The position numbers and the translations under genes were made by a program. The notes under the pieces are model-generated. The model did no database searches and was not told the DNA's origin. It saw only the letters and a program-made list of their open reading frames with translations. From contig CM065686.1 in the NCBI GenBank assembly GCA_017654935.2, positions 26,667,118 through 26,731,117 of the forward strand: a DNA stretch of 64,000 nucleotides, given 5' to 3'. Of this stretch, positions 1 to 12,911 are shown one piece after another. Position 1 is the stretch's first letter. Every line of letters begins with the position of its first letter. Origin of the DNA: Phymorhynchus buccinoides (taxonomy: Eukaryota > Mollusca > Gastropoda > Neogastropoda > Raphitomidae).

Positions 1-179
1 GGGGGGGGTCTGTTTGGTGTACTTTTACTTCTGAACTGCGATACCAACTGATCGAGAGCACTAGTGACCAGAACAGGGACTTCAGTATTTATGTGTCAGT
101 CTGTTTGGATGACTGGGCAAAGACGAAAGGCAAAGCCTTCAAGACTCTCACTCGCTTTGCATTACAAAAGAAACAAATG

Positions 180-272
180 TGTGCCCGTGCTGGGAAACGA
201 ACTCGTAACGTTTGCGTGAGAGGCGAGCACTTTACCACTACGCCAATGTGGCTGCTACTACACGACACTACA
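180..272 (-). repeat. tRNA-derived SINE head or tRNA pseudogene
   Basis: Read on the minus strand, this stretch has a perfect pol III box A (TGGCGTAGTGG, plus-strand 236-246) and a near-consensus box B (AGTTCGTTTCC, plus-strand 193-203). Between them is an anticodon-arm-like segment resembling tRNA-Val. No convincing acceptor stem closes the cloverleaf, so a SINE head or decayed tRNA is more likely than a working tRNA gene. No recognisable SINE body was found downstream. Confidence 0.45.
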
Positions 273-299
273 GTATCAAGTTTGAAACACTGAAACTGG

Positions 300-1490
300 A
301 TTCTCTTCTGTGGCGTCATGAAATGCGATTGAAGCAATGAAGCTGCAAATAGACTTGAAACTTATTGTCCAATTGTCTTCGCATTGCTATGGTAGAGAGC
401 TGGCCCCTTCAGTGTGCTTGAGTTCCTTGGGAAAGGATCTGTTCTGCCACAACCAGATGGCAGCTGCCACCCAGTTTACAGCCGTAGGGGGCAGTGGAGG
501 AGCTCTCTGATACTTGGCAGACTCGCGTTATGCTGCGGGTAGACCCGCAAATCCTGACACCTGAGATCCAACCTCATAAAGGAAATCCAATGGTTCCTGT
601 GTGTAGCAGATATTGTTTATGTATTGTTTAGCAGCCATTAAGTTATACGCGGCTAGGATGTTTCCAAAGACAAACCATTAGCACTTCTTAGTGCTGAATT
701 GAGCTCGTTGTTTTGCTGATGCTCTGGTCAGCAAAACCATCACTTCGATTTGCGGCACTGCACATCTTGAATAAACTGACCTGCATTGCACTGATACTTT
801 CTCTGTTGCTTGCATCATCTCACAAGACCAAATGATTCAACTTATTGCAGGGTGTGGGCCCTGTTGCAACAATAATGTGAATCCATTCCACCACTACAAT
901 GCTCCACAAGGCCAACATTACCAAAATCATAAGAATAATTATCTTACTTGAGCAATATAGGTCAGCACTCATAAATACAATTGTATCTGAACAGGTTTGC
1001 CTTGCAACGATATCAGCACCACCACGTTTTGCCCAAAGAGGAATAAATATGACTAATTTATCAAAAAACAGTGCCACCTGTCCTACCAAACCATATCCAC
1101 ATAAACTGTTCATGGAATATTTTCAAATTTCCTAAATGCTATATATTTGGGGGTTTGGTATGCACAATAACAATGCTAGATATATAAGCATTTTTAGAAA
1201 ATACCTATTTGTAGTATGTTGATACCTAAAATTTGGAGACCGATTTTATGCATTCGACATTTTAGCCATCTTCCTTTTATAAGACAATGCTGTGATCAGC
1301 AGATAAATGAAAGCAACCAATAAGGCATATCAGTAGGTTCAACATTAACTCCAGAACATATGTAAATGATAAAACATTTAAAAGTGTATCATTAATTGTC
1401 TGTATGCCAGTGGTTGTAAATGCACCCTCCCAGGGTGTATGGGCATTAATGGGTTAAGGTGCACGTGTTGTTAAAGTTTTTAGCCCACGG
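300..1490. other. No gene recognised
   Basis: AT-rich sequence of mixed composition. The short open frames on both strands show no family motifs, and no splice-bounded exon could be supported. It may hold later introns of the minus-strand gene that starts at 10718. Confidence 0.4.
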
Positions 1491-1497
1491 ACTACAT

Positions 1498-1652
1498 AGT
1501 ACATACATACATACATACATGCATGAAAACATACATACATCCATACATACATACGTACATTCATACATACATACATGCATGCATGCATACATACATACAT
1601 ACATACATACATACATACATACATACATACATACATACATACATACATACAT

Positions 1653-1689
<37 letters not shown>

Positions 1690-1763
1690 TACATACATAC
1701 ATACATACATACATACATACATACATACATACATACATACATACATACATACATACATACATC
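1498..1763. repeat. (ACAT)n microsatellite with (GCAT)n and (CA)n interruptions
   Basis: About 265 bp of ACAT units, interrupted by a short GCAT block near 1575 and a CA block near 1670-1688. It abuts the 3' end of the LINE fragment at 1764. A second ACAT array lies at the LINE's other end. Confidence 0.95.
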
Positions 1764-2808
1764 AAATCAAATCATCTTTATTATCTCATAACTGAGAAAT
1801 TGCACCCAGGTGCACATAAGAAAAACAACAACAATAAACACATTTATCAACAAAAACAACAACAATAAACACATTTATCAACAATTAAAGAATATAAACT
1901 AATAACTAATAACACTGCAATGTTGTAGCTAACAAACTGGATGAATACGAATACAAATTCAATCCCAAGGAGATGGACAGGCTGCTCAGCAAAACAATCA
2001 CTCGATGCAGTGCATTAAGAGTTCAACAGATGAATTGATCTTGGTAAGAAACTTTTCTGTGCTCTTATTTTCAGTTTTAGAGTTCTGTATCGACGGCCCG
2101 ATGGTGATACTTCATAGTATTTTGCCAGAACATGACTGTTATCATTAAGAATTTTCCTGGCTTTCTTGACTACTTGTCTGTCATACAACTCTTGCATACC
2201 ACTCTGCCTTGCACCCACAACTTTACTGCACACATTCACCATATCACTCAACACGCGCTTACGTTTTACACTCAAGCTTCCATACCAACAGATAAATGAC
2301 ACAGTAAGAACAGATTCAATGCAACATCGGTAGTAGGTTTGAAGAATATCTGAACAGACACCAATATTCCTTAGCCTCTGTAAACAAAAGATCCTGGACT
2401 GACTTCTTATGTATATGCTCAATGTGTTTATCAAAAGTAAGTTTCTTGTCTAAAACTGTGCCTAGGTATTTGTACTCATCAATTCTTTCAACCGTTTCAC
2501 CATCAATTTCCAAATGTGGCACTGGCACTGGGTTTCTACGAAAATCTACAAGCAGTTCTTTTGTTTTAACAACATTTAAATCCAGATAATTATCTTTGCA
2601 CCATGAACAAAACCTTTTGACTTCACTGAAGTACACAGAATCAGAGTTTGACAAATCTTCGATGGCAGAATCATCTGAGTATTTAATGACAGGTGTTTCT
2701 TCAGTGCCTCTACAGTCATTTGTGTGCAATGTGAAAAGAACTGGGGACAAAACTGTTCCTTGGGGGGCACCTGTAGAAGTGGAACGTTCTGAGGAGATTG
2801 CAGATTGA
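1764..2808 (-). mobile_element. 5'-truncated non-LTR retrotransposon fragment (CR1/L2-like), frameshifted
   Basis: The minus strand encodes the C-terminal half of a LINE reverse transcriptase. The first frame starts just before the RT motif GAPQG, continues through VLSPVLFT and the catalytic box KYSDDS (usually YADD), then a conserved stretch with YKYLG. A frameshift near 2430-2320 moves the rest into another frame, which carries the thumb/C-terminal signature (QELYDRQVVKKA, then PSGRRYRTL and SFLPRSIHLLN). From family knowledge this pattern is typical of CR1/L2/jockey-clade LINEs. The 5' portion (endonuclease and early RT) is missing, so the copy is dead. It ends on both sides at ACAT arrays, which suggests insertion into a pre-existing microsatellite. 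Confidence 0.85.
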
Positions 2809-3025
2809 TACATACATACATACATACATACATACATACATACATACATACATACATACATACATACATACATGCATGCATGCATGCATGCATGCATGCA
2901 TGCATGCATGCATGCATGCATACATACATACATACATACATACATACATACATACATACATACATACATACATACATACATACATACATACATACATACA
3001 TACATACATACATACATACATACAC
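2809..3025. repeat. (ACAT)n/(GCAT)n microsatellite
   Basis: ACAT units flank a central run of GCAT units at about 2872-2920. This array is contiguous with the 5' truncation point of the LINE fragment. Long open frames across it (MYVC or IHTY repeats) are artefacts of the 4-bp period. Confidence 0.95.
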
Positions 3026-3471
3026 ACAGACACACAACCGAACAGGATGGGAACATAGGCTCACATAGTCCCAAAAATGTTATGTAAGTTGTTCATTCTG
3101 AAAAGACATGTTGTGTATGTTGTACAATATTACAAGTACAACACAGTCATACAACATACAATAGTGCAATTCAATATCATTATTGTCATACAATTATTAC
3201 AACAAATCTTTACTCTCTCTATTCTATATTTCATAAAAGGCTCAAACAAATTTCGGGCTGATACGTTCAGAACTGACAATGATAACGTACATGATAACGC
3301 TAGCATTTGAACCAAAAGCACATTAGGATATCATAGTTCTGCTTATGAACTTACATTTTTGACATATGTTATTTCTGCTTATCCTTTCCATTGATATAAA
3401 ATTATGTACAAGTGTCTACTCCACAGAATAATGCACAACTGTCACATAGTCTGCACACTCAGACAGACATA

Positions 3472-3494
3472 CACACGCACACATACCCCCCCCC

Positions 3495-3569
<75 letters not shown>

Positions 3570-3697
3570 GCGCATAGTCACACACATACGTGCGCGCGCG
3601 CGCGCGCACCGCGCATACACGTATTATACTCCTGTAAACTACACACTCAGACAGACACACACACATGCATACGCCCGCTCATACACGCGCGCGCGCG

Positions 3698-3737
<40 letters not shown>

Positions 3738-3778
3738 CGCGCGTGCCACATGCACATGCACACACGCGCGCGCGCAAA
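3472..3778. repeat. Compound (CA)n/(GC)n microsatellite
   Basis: Alternating purine-pyrimidine DNA: CA runs next to pure GC runs (about 3555-3573, 3591-3606, 3687-3706). There is also a poly-C tract at 3486-3497. Such sequence is prone to Z-DNA. It lies just downstream of coding exon 2 of the minus-strand coiled-coil gene. Confidence 0.9.
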
Positions 3779-3806
3779 CAATGCAAGCATAATTATGTTC
3801 ACTTAC

Positions 3807-3859
3807 TTGAGCCTCAATTGCCTTGTACCTTGCGAGGAGTTCCTCATGTTTGTCCACCA
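3807..3859 (-). CDS. Coding exon 2 of an unidentified, probably coiled-coil protein
   Basis: On the minus strand a good acceptor (TTGTTTTCAG, AG at 3861-3860) precedes 53 nt, followed by the donor CAA|GTAAGT (GT at 3806-3805). Joined to exon 1 (10718-10622, phase 1) it completes a GTG codon and reads VVDKHEELLARYKAIEAQ, ending in phase 0. The peptide is charged and heptad-like, as in a coiled coil. The phase match, clean splice sites and absence of stops support a real exon even though it is short. Later exons must lie beyond the left edge or went unrecognised. The protein family was not identified. Confidence 0.62.
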
Positions 3860-3899
3860 CTGAAAACAATTAAATAACTCTCTTCGTTATGACTTTCTC

Positions 3900-5632
<1,733 letters not shown>

Positions 5633-5937
5633 GTGCTCAAAAACGAATCATACATGCATCACACAAAAGATAGAATACAATACAAAGTGAGAAAGAGACA
5701 AGTCAGACAGGTACACATACAAATAGGCACAAAAACATAGACATTACAATGTACACAGAACATCATACATTTGAGTCGGTCATTGTTTCCCATCCGTTGC
5801 CACTTGCGTTTGTTGGCCAAAGCTGCCACGTCAAACAATGACGGTCATTGTGAATGCTGATGAAGCAGGCAGCCTCTCCCACATTCCTCAACACTATTGT
5901 AATGGTTGGTGTCCACAGGAATTGTTCATGCTCAGCG

Positions 5938-6037
5938 CTTAATTTTATGAAGTTCTACTAGGTTCGGTTTACTGAATTTAGAAAGTAACAACGTTTAGTT
6001 TCCCACTTAAGCTTTAGTAGAACTTCATAAAATTAAG
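5938..6037. repeat. Stem-loop with 23-bp perfect inverted repeat
   Basis: The arms at 5938-5960 and 6015-6037 are exact reverse complements (TAATTTTATGAAGTTCTAC core) around a 54-nt loop. It may be a tiny MITE or a foldback remnant. No target duplication could be assigned. Confidence 0.7.
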
Positions 6038-6199
6038 GGCAGCTTACGAACCCATCCAAGTCAGACCAAACATTGGGGCACAGTGACAGATTCTAAGTTG
6101 GTAGGCCAACACAGTAACACATTTTATTTCGTTCATTTAAGCAAATAAAATAGAAGGCCCGGAGGACATGTATGCTTAAACAAAACTGTGATTTGGAGT

Positions 6200-6221
6200 T
6201 GGGGGGGGGGGGGGGGGGGGG
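6200..6221. repeat. Poly-G tract
   Basis: About 22 consecutive G, with quadruplex potential. The length is probably unreliable in the assembly. Confidence 0.9.
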
Positions 6222-6446
6222 CATCGTCAAAGATGTACATTTCTCACCACCACCACCTCCTCATGTTTACGACCCTCAAGTGAATAAAGTACATCTTTGC
6301 TACAAAAAGTCAGCCTTCCTCTGCCTTATTACAAGAGTAATGTTGATTGCATTTTACGGCAGATTCATTGCTTGCCGACGGTGTTTTTTTTAATGCATGT
6401 ATTTCTTTTTATGTTTTAACGTAATGTTGATCTCTGTTTGCTACGT

Positions 6447-6527
6447 CGATTTTCCAAGAAGAGGTTGTTATAAGACACCATACATACAAACGTGTCATGT
6501 AGACGTGTATGCGTGCGTCACCTGTGT

Positions 6528-6563
<36 letters not shown>

Positions 6564-6692
6564 GCGTGCGTGTGCGTGCGCGTGCGTGTGCGCGCGCATG
6601 TGCGTGTGTGTCTGTGTGAGTTTGCATGCGCGCGCACGAGCGTGCGTTTGATATGTGTGTGTCTTTGCGTATGCGCGCGCACGTGTGTGTGC

Positions 6693-6759
<67 letters not shown>

Positions 6760-6873
6760 TGCGTGCGCGTGCGTGCGCGCGCGCGCGCGACTCTGTTTGC
6801 TAAGTGATTTTTTTCAAGAAGAGGTTGCTATTATGAGTCACCAAACTTACAACTTTACAACCGTGTCACGTAG

Positions 6874-6930
<57 letters not shown>

Positions 6931-6961
6931 CGTGCGCGTGCGCGCGCGTGCGTGCGTGCGT

Positions 6962-7013
<52 letters not shown>

Positions 7014-7112
7014 AGAGACAGAGACAGAGACAGACAGACACAGACAGACAGACAGACAGACAAGACAGACAGACATAGACAGTCACAGTGAGAGAGACAG
7101 AGACAGAGATGA
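6447..7112. repeat. (GT)n/(GC)n compound arrays separated by a diverged direct duplication
   Basis: GT/GC repeats occupy 6527-6790 and 6873-7012, with GACA and GAGACA units to 7112. Each array is preceded by a related unique segment containing CAAGAAGAGGTTG, then CGTGTCA(T/C)GTAGA (near 6460-6505 and near 6810-6875). The unique lead-in plus GT tract therefore looks like a duplicated unit of about 350 bp. Confidence 0.85.
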
Positions 7113-7120
7113 ATAGGCCT

Positions 7121-7550
7121 AAGCAATCGAGTGATTCATTCAATTGGTGATGCTACTCCGTCGTGCGAATGATACACATTCTGTCGCGTGTGTCAAGGTA
7201 AACAGTATCGGTAAGCGACAGCTAGGCAACAACACATCCATTGTGGCAAATCGAGGTCAGGCCAGGTAGCTGTCACCATCGCCGTGTTTTTACAATGACT
7301 GTGTTTTTCCTCTTTTCTGTCGCCCACCTTCTTATTTATTTCCCTGGGAGAATCGGAATATGAGTCACTTTCAAAACCTGAACCCTGGGCAGTCTTGTAG
7401 ATCTAACTTAGTTCCCCCTACATTTTTGCGTTAAAACAATTAACTGAGAATCAACATTCTGACATTATTTTTTTAGGAAAAGGATTAGGTTAGGATCAGC
7501 GTAGGATAACTTTTTGTATATAAAACTGAACATGCAAGACTATGAGACCA
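7121..7550. other. Intronic sequence, nothing recognised
   Basis: Mixed-composition DNA inside the coiled-coil gene's intron 1. No ORF with motifs and no repeat boundary was detected. Confidence 0.4.
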
Positions 7551-7556
7551 GCCATC

Positions 7557-7573
7557 AGACAGACAGACAGACA

Positions 7574-7622
<49 letters not shown>

Positions 7623-7706
7623 GCGCGCGCGCGCGCGCGCGCACACACACATATACACACACATAGAGACACACACGCGCGCGCGCACGCAGTAACGCAC
7701 ACACGC
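7557..7706. repeat. (GACA)n, (CA)n, (GC)n compound microsatellite
   Basis: GACA units pass into CA repeats and then about 17 consecutive GC dinucleotides (about 7608-7642), followed by degenerate CA/GC. It is strongly alternating purine-pyrimidine DNA. Confidence 0.95.
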
Positions 7707-7932
7707 GAGCTCGCTTGCCCTATCTCCATTAGCCTATAGTTAAATACTGTAGTAGGTACAGACAGTACAGGTACTAGAGACAGGTAGTAGACCTACTAGG
7801 CAGGCCCGACATTGTCTCGCTTATAAAGCCAATATATCGACAGCCCGAAATTCCGTTGGTATGCGAGACAGTCACAGACAGGCTGTCCCACAGCGTTCGC
7901 TATTGACATTTGCCAATGGGACGAGATATATA

Positions 7933-7937
<5 letters not shown>

Positions 7938-7986
<49 letters not shown>

Positions 7987-8148
7987 GTTAATCAAAATGA
8001 TAATGAATAACTGTATGAGTCTACTTCTTCTGCTTTCACCACCGTCATCATTTTGAGGCAAATGTATGCGCGCGCGCATGTGTATGTATATGTGTGTATT
8101 GCGGTTTGTGTGTGTGTGTGTGTGTCACTGTGCGCGCGCGCGCGTGTA

Positions 8149-8200
<52 letters not shown>
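7938..8200. repeat. (GA)n and (GT)n/(GC)n microsatellites
   Basis: A GA run (7938-7982) is followed after about 75 bp by degenerate and then pure GT repeats (8065-8198) with an embedded GC block at 8132-8144. Confidence 0.9.
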
Positions 8201-8402
8201 AGAGAGTTAGTGGCCGGATATGGCTGTAAAACCATAAAACATCTCTGCTTAATATGAGTAGGCTACATCAGGAATTTTGTATAGTAACAATTCCTGGCTA
8301 CATGCAGACAGATCGACAGGTATGCCTACACTTATTAAAATGTTTTGTTAAAAAAAAACCCCAGATACACACACGCACGTGAGTGCCTGTGTGCAAGCAC
8401 AA

Positions 8403-8523
8403 ACTCTCTCTGTCTGTCTCTGTCTCTCTCTCTCTCGTTCGTTTACCTTTTTTCTGAGTTTGTTAAAAAACAAAACCATCATGTACCTCTATGGCAAATG
8501 ACACTTTAACTCTCTTTCGCTCG

Positions 8524-8598
<75 letters not shown>
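8403..8598. repeat. (CT)n microsatellites
   Basis: A short imperfect CT/TGTC block (8405-8437) and a long pure CT run (about 8527-8598). Confidence 0.95.
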
Positions 8599-8602
<4 letters not shown>

Positions 8603-9209
8603 TCATTCCCTTTAATTCATCTTTTTATTATTAACCTCCGAGTTCTGTACCTAAATACAGAAGTTCTTTGTAATTGGAAACAAATCTTGTGAAATTCTCT
8701 GTCTCTCCGTGTGTACAAATATAAAGTGTTACAATACCTGCAGCCTGAATTTCTCAACCGATCATAATGAAAGTCAGCTAAACATTTCTGATGTCGAGAC
8801 AAGCATGCCTGTTAAGTTACTTTATGCAAAATATTAAGCCAAGTAATAACATACTGTAAGACGGATCCTTTCATAGCAATGCTTCTAGTCAATTCAATAT
8901 TGAAAATAATTATAATTTAAAAAAAAGAACTGTTCCCATATTACGAAAATGACGCCTGTGCTGCCTATTTAAAAAGAAACGACTGTCATGATATGCGGTT
9001 ACTCCCAAATGAGACAGCTTTTCAACATGAGAAAGCGTTCCAATCCCGTGACAACAACCTGAACTATTAATCCGATCTTTGGGGTTTTTTAATGGCAGAA
9101 ATATTTCCAAACTACATGTATTTCCAAAGTCGTGGCGATGATTCCATTGTCATAGTCCCCCAAATGGTAAGCCACGTTTGAGGTTGATTATCCTTTTTAT
9201 GACAATACA

Positions 9210-9427
9210 TAGGGGAAGACGGGGTAAAAAGCGCATGGGCGGGTAAGAAGCCCACCCCAATTATCTCATGAAATGAAGCAAATTTCAGTCTCATTTTGCC
9301 CATGAGACGAGCGTTAATGTCTAGCATTCGTCTCATGGGCAAATTTGACTGAAATTTTCTTTATTTCATGAGATAATTGGGGTGGGCTTCTTACCCGCCC
9401 ATGCGCTTTTTACCCCGTCTTCCCCTA
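9210..9427. mobile_element. Foldback MITE, family A copy 1
   Basis: The whole interval is a near-perfect palindrome with arms of about 105 bp. The left end TAGGGGAAGACGGGG is mirrored by CCCCGTCTTCCCCTA at the right, and internal landmarks (ATCTCATGAAAT, CCCATGAGACGA) recur in inverted order. A flanking TA on each side fits a TA target duplication, as in Tc1/mariner-type MITEs. A second copy lies at 55855-56134. There is no coding capacity. Confidence 0.88.
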
Positions 9428-9429
9428 CT

Positions 9430-10620
9430 GTTGCACATAATGAACTCATCATTATTAGAATTGGCAAAGTCGCATTTCAATCCCAACAATGATGCCTATC
9501 TTATGATGGTTCTCCCAAACTGCAAGTCATATCAACGTACGAAGTTATTATTTGCTTGTTTTACAACTTTCAAGAATACGTTTTATGTGGCCTGCTTTTT
9601 CGGTCTCTCTTTTTCGTCTCCTGCACTTTGACACACAACCTGTGAGCGGTCTCCCACTCGCTCTGGGTCCTCTCACTCAGTGTTGCTCTCTGCCCAAGGC
9701 AAGTGTTTGCTTGACCCTGAAATCTGGATTATGTCTATGTTATGGTTAATGTTCGAATACATCTGGGGCTTTGAACGTTTACTACGTTCCACACCCATGG
9801 GCGGGCATGGTACGTGGTTTCTGTAACATCAAAAGGTCAATTGGTCTATTTCTTTTTAGCAATGTAACTACTAAAGTTCAACGTCTATTCTGACAAGTAA
9901 CTAAGGCAGCGTTATGAATATAACAGCAAGTATGAATACTGAAGACTTTCATCTAAACTTTCACTGTTAATTCCTTCTCCGAGCCATGAACACGTTTTGA
10001 AAATAATTATAAAGAAAGGGGACGAGGCTGCAATTGGGACTCGGGAAGGAGGTGTCACAGGGTGGCTGGGCGGGTAGGTGAGAGTGGGAAGTGAGTATTA
10101 TCAAAGATATTCTAAAAGGGTAAGATGGACTACTTAAAGAGCTCGGCGAACCGGGCTGATGGAGTTATCGTTAGTGCGGACAGTACACTATTCACAGTGG
10201 AGGCTATCCAAAAACTCAGACTGGAACTTGAACGGAGAATTCAACTGGCCTAGCGACATTAGCACCAACCCGAACTTTTCATTGGCAGACTACATCATAA
10301 CCGAAACTACTTAAAGAACCAAAGATGGCAAAGCAAAAGGCAACGCAAAGGTGTAGCCCCCCACCCCCCACTCACCCCCACCCACCCCCACAACACACAC
10401 ATTTTCTCAGAGAATAGACTTTAAGCAGAATTTTGCTTTGCTCGAGTTTGGAACAGGGTAAGGTTCACCTTCATGAAACGGAAAGAATAATACATGAACT
10501 TAGAACCTGAAAGTCGAAAACATAAGAGAGGTCCACGTAACCTGGGCCTAATTATGTCATTGGATTAGGTCCGACTTCGCACAAAACGGCACGCACACCA
10601 CATGTATTTCATCCTACTTA
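9430..10620. other. Intron 1 (5' part) of the coiled-coil gene
   Basis: No repeats of note apart from a C/A-rich stretch near 10360-10400. The minus-strand donor AAAAG|GTAAGT at 10622/10621 starts this intron. Confidence 0.5.
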
Positions 10621-10621
10621 C

Positions 10622-10718
10622 CTTTTAAAACATGTGTTGATAAAGTTTTAATCACAGCCTCCAGCTTTTGGGACTTGCTCTTCCAGTACTCAACCGTGTC
10701 GTCTGCTGAATCGGACAT
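10622..10718 (-). CDS. Coding exon 1 (start codon) of an unidentified, probably coiled-coil protein
   Basis: The minus-strand ATG at 10718-10716 has A at -3 (AAAAAATG). It opens 32 codons beginning MSDSADDTVEYWKSKSQKLE and ending in HVLK plus one base, followed by a consensus donor (AAAAG|GTAAGTAGG). Spliced to 3859-3807, the 50-residue N-terminus stays open and becomes increasingly heptad-like. The EYWK...LE opening is common among centrosomal and cytoskeletal coiled-coil proteins, but no family could be named. The exon is too short to stand out as an ORF. Support comes from codon-like content, splice consensus and phase agreement with exon 2. Confidence 0.65.
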
Positions 10719-11890
10719 TTTTTGTGATGTCGTTGCAGTAATGTTAATAATGTAAATGTTCGCCTGAAATGTCAATTGCTGATAATATCAGTGATATAAA
10801 AACCACACCATCCAGGTTTGCTATGACATCAAGAAGAAAACACGCCCCCTTACACAGAAAAGTTCATTCTTGGTGTGAGAAAGTACACAAAACTCACAAC
10901 TGTGCCCTTCATACGTGACACGCTTCGCGCAGACGAGTAGAAATAACTTGCGCAAAGCAACACGCTGTGTATGTTTTGGCAACCCGCTTTGACGACTTTG
11001 CAGATTGGGTTTTGGATAGGCATATAATCAAAGACTGTACAGGTCCCTACAGTATCTTTGCTATAATCCAGTGAGAGTTTAGAACTTTACAAATATTTAC
11101 ATGTAAATGTTCACGGACCAACTCGTGTTATAAAAAAACAGCCTTCACACGCTTTTGATAACTTAGTAGTTACATTGACAAACACCTTTCACCCTAAAAC
11201 ACGTTTCGTTCTCTATAGGTGACGGGTTGTTATGCTCCTAACTTTGCTTCACAAACCCCCAACCGGTATCAAGCAGACGACAATGCTGGATTGGGTCATG
11301 TCACTTTCCGCAAAGTCGACTTGTCGACACATGCACAACCCAGTGTTATTTTCGTCGCTCTAAAAATGTCTGTAGGTGTCCCATGCACGACTCGAGAAGT
11401 TAATTAAGCTTTTCTCTATAGTGTTCTGTTCACCTTACAAAAGACAGTGATCCTGTGACGGACAAGTAATGCGGACTTTTCCTGTCGTGTGTGTCTGATT
11501 CACATACAGAGCGTAAAAAACCCTGCGATACGACAGCGGCATGAATTAACAAAACGGCAATGCCATATGGCCGTACTCCCAGGATACGTGTAAATCTATG
11601 AGACAGTTTCTGCCAATTTTTTTAAAAAATCTGGTTCAGTATGTTTAACAATGAGCCTTATCATTTCAGATGTCTCATTGAAAGTACGTTTGGCCTGCCA
11701 TTTGTGTGAACTGAAACAAATGGCATCATTGACGAGACATCGGGTCAATTTTGCTCAGTTTCATTAGTTTTGATTGGTTCAATTACGTATAAACTGTTAC
11801 GATAAGAATGTATTATGTATTAAAAAACCACTTACTGAGCATAAACTGATATCATAGGCCCCCTTGCCAGGACACACGGGACAATTCTGA
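10719..11890. other. Upstream region of the coiled-coil gene
   Basis: This should contain the 5'UTR and promoter of the minus-strand gene. It has no extreme simple repeats, unlike most of the surrounding window, which fits some constraint. No TATA box or initiator could be assigned. The small ORF at 11219-11407 (+) has no motifs. Confidence 0.35.
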
Positions 11891-11894
11891 CCAT

Positions 11895-12455
11895 TTTCAG
11901 TCTGCTGGTTGAGAATAACTATCAACATTGTTATGGAGTTCTTTTTTTCTGGTAACAGTAAAGTGTGTTAAGAATGGTCAATTTTTCTATAGTAAAGTAC
12001 GGTGAGAATGGTCACTGTTGAATTTTTTTTCTAGTAACAGTGAAGTGTGTTGAGAAAGGTCACTCTTAGTGGTTCTTTTTTTCTGCTGTAAAGTGTTGAG
12101 AATAGTCACTGTTGGTTGTTCTTTGTTCTACTGTAATGTGTGTTGAGAATGTTCACTGTTGAGTGTTCTGTTTTACTAGTAACAATAAAGTGTGTTGAGA
12201 ATAGTCACTGTTGGTTGTTCTTTGTTCTACTGTAATGTGTGTTGAGAATGGTCACTGTTGATTGTTCTGTTTTACTAGTAACAATAAAGTGTGTTGAGAA
12301 TAGTCACTGTTGGTTGTTCTTTGTTCTACTGTAATGTGTGTTGAGAATGGTCACTGTTGATTGTTCTTTTTTTCTACAATAAAGTGTGTTAAGAATAATT
12401 ATGACAATTTTCAGTCTGCTGGTTTAGAATAACTATCAGCATTGGTTAATATTAA
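11895..12455. repeat. Dimeric minisatellite (about 99-bp higher-order unit) with duplicated borders
   Basis: Two related monomers of roughly 47-52 bp alternate. One carries TTTTACTAGTAACAATAAAG, the other TTCTACTGTAATGTGTG, and both share GTTGAGAAT(A/G)GTCACTGTTG. The ACTAGTAACAATAAAG landmark recurs about 99 bp apart (12174 and 12273). The array is bordered on both sides by the related sequence TTTTCAGTCTGCTGGTT followed by AGAATAACTATCA (about 11894 and 12411). Confidence 0.85.
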
Positions 12456-12686
12456 GGAAAACATCATTTTCAATGTGATTACAAAGATATGGCTTGACAT
12501 TTGCGTAAACTCACATAACGGGCATGGTCGTCAGATCATCGAGAATAATTATCCTAAATTTCATTATAACTGGCTTAGTAGTTTTAGGTTGTAGAGGTCC
12601 TAGCAAAAATTGTTGACCACAAACACACACACACACCAGGTGCGGACCAGTAAAGTCATGGAGGACGGAGTTCCAAGTGATAGTTT

Positions 12687-12833
12687 GGGGGAGGGGGGGG
12701 GGGGGGGTGTCGGGGGGCAACTGACGATACAAAAAGATGCAATGAAAGCCTCTCCTGGGAGAACAAGCTTAAGCTATGGCATATAATTACATTTCTCCCT
12801 CTTTTTAATCATTTTGGAAAGGGTGGTTTGGCC

Positions 12834-12900
<67 letters not shown>
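12687..12900. repeat. Poly-G (12690-12708) and very long poly-C (12837-12895) tracts
   Basis: A run of nearly 60 consecutive C is followed by CA repeats. The opposite strand is a G-quadruplex-forming homopolymer. Exact length is likely uncertain. The PPPP and HHH peptides read across it are not genes. Confidence 0.95.

Positions 12901-12904
<4 letters not shown>

Positions 12905-12911
<7 letters not shown>

Noticed and set aside
180..272. Functional tRNA gene
   Set aside because: Box A is good, but box B is imperfect and no acceptor stem could be closed.
1446..1791. Long open frames of MYVC or IHTY repeats on both strands
   Set aside because: They are forced by the 4-bp ACAT period. No stop arises in several frames. 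Not genes.
2316..3074. 252-codon ORF as a single protein
   Set aside because: Its N-terminal third is ACAT microsatellite. Only the part from about 2808 down is LINE reverse transcriptase.
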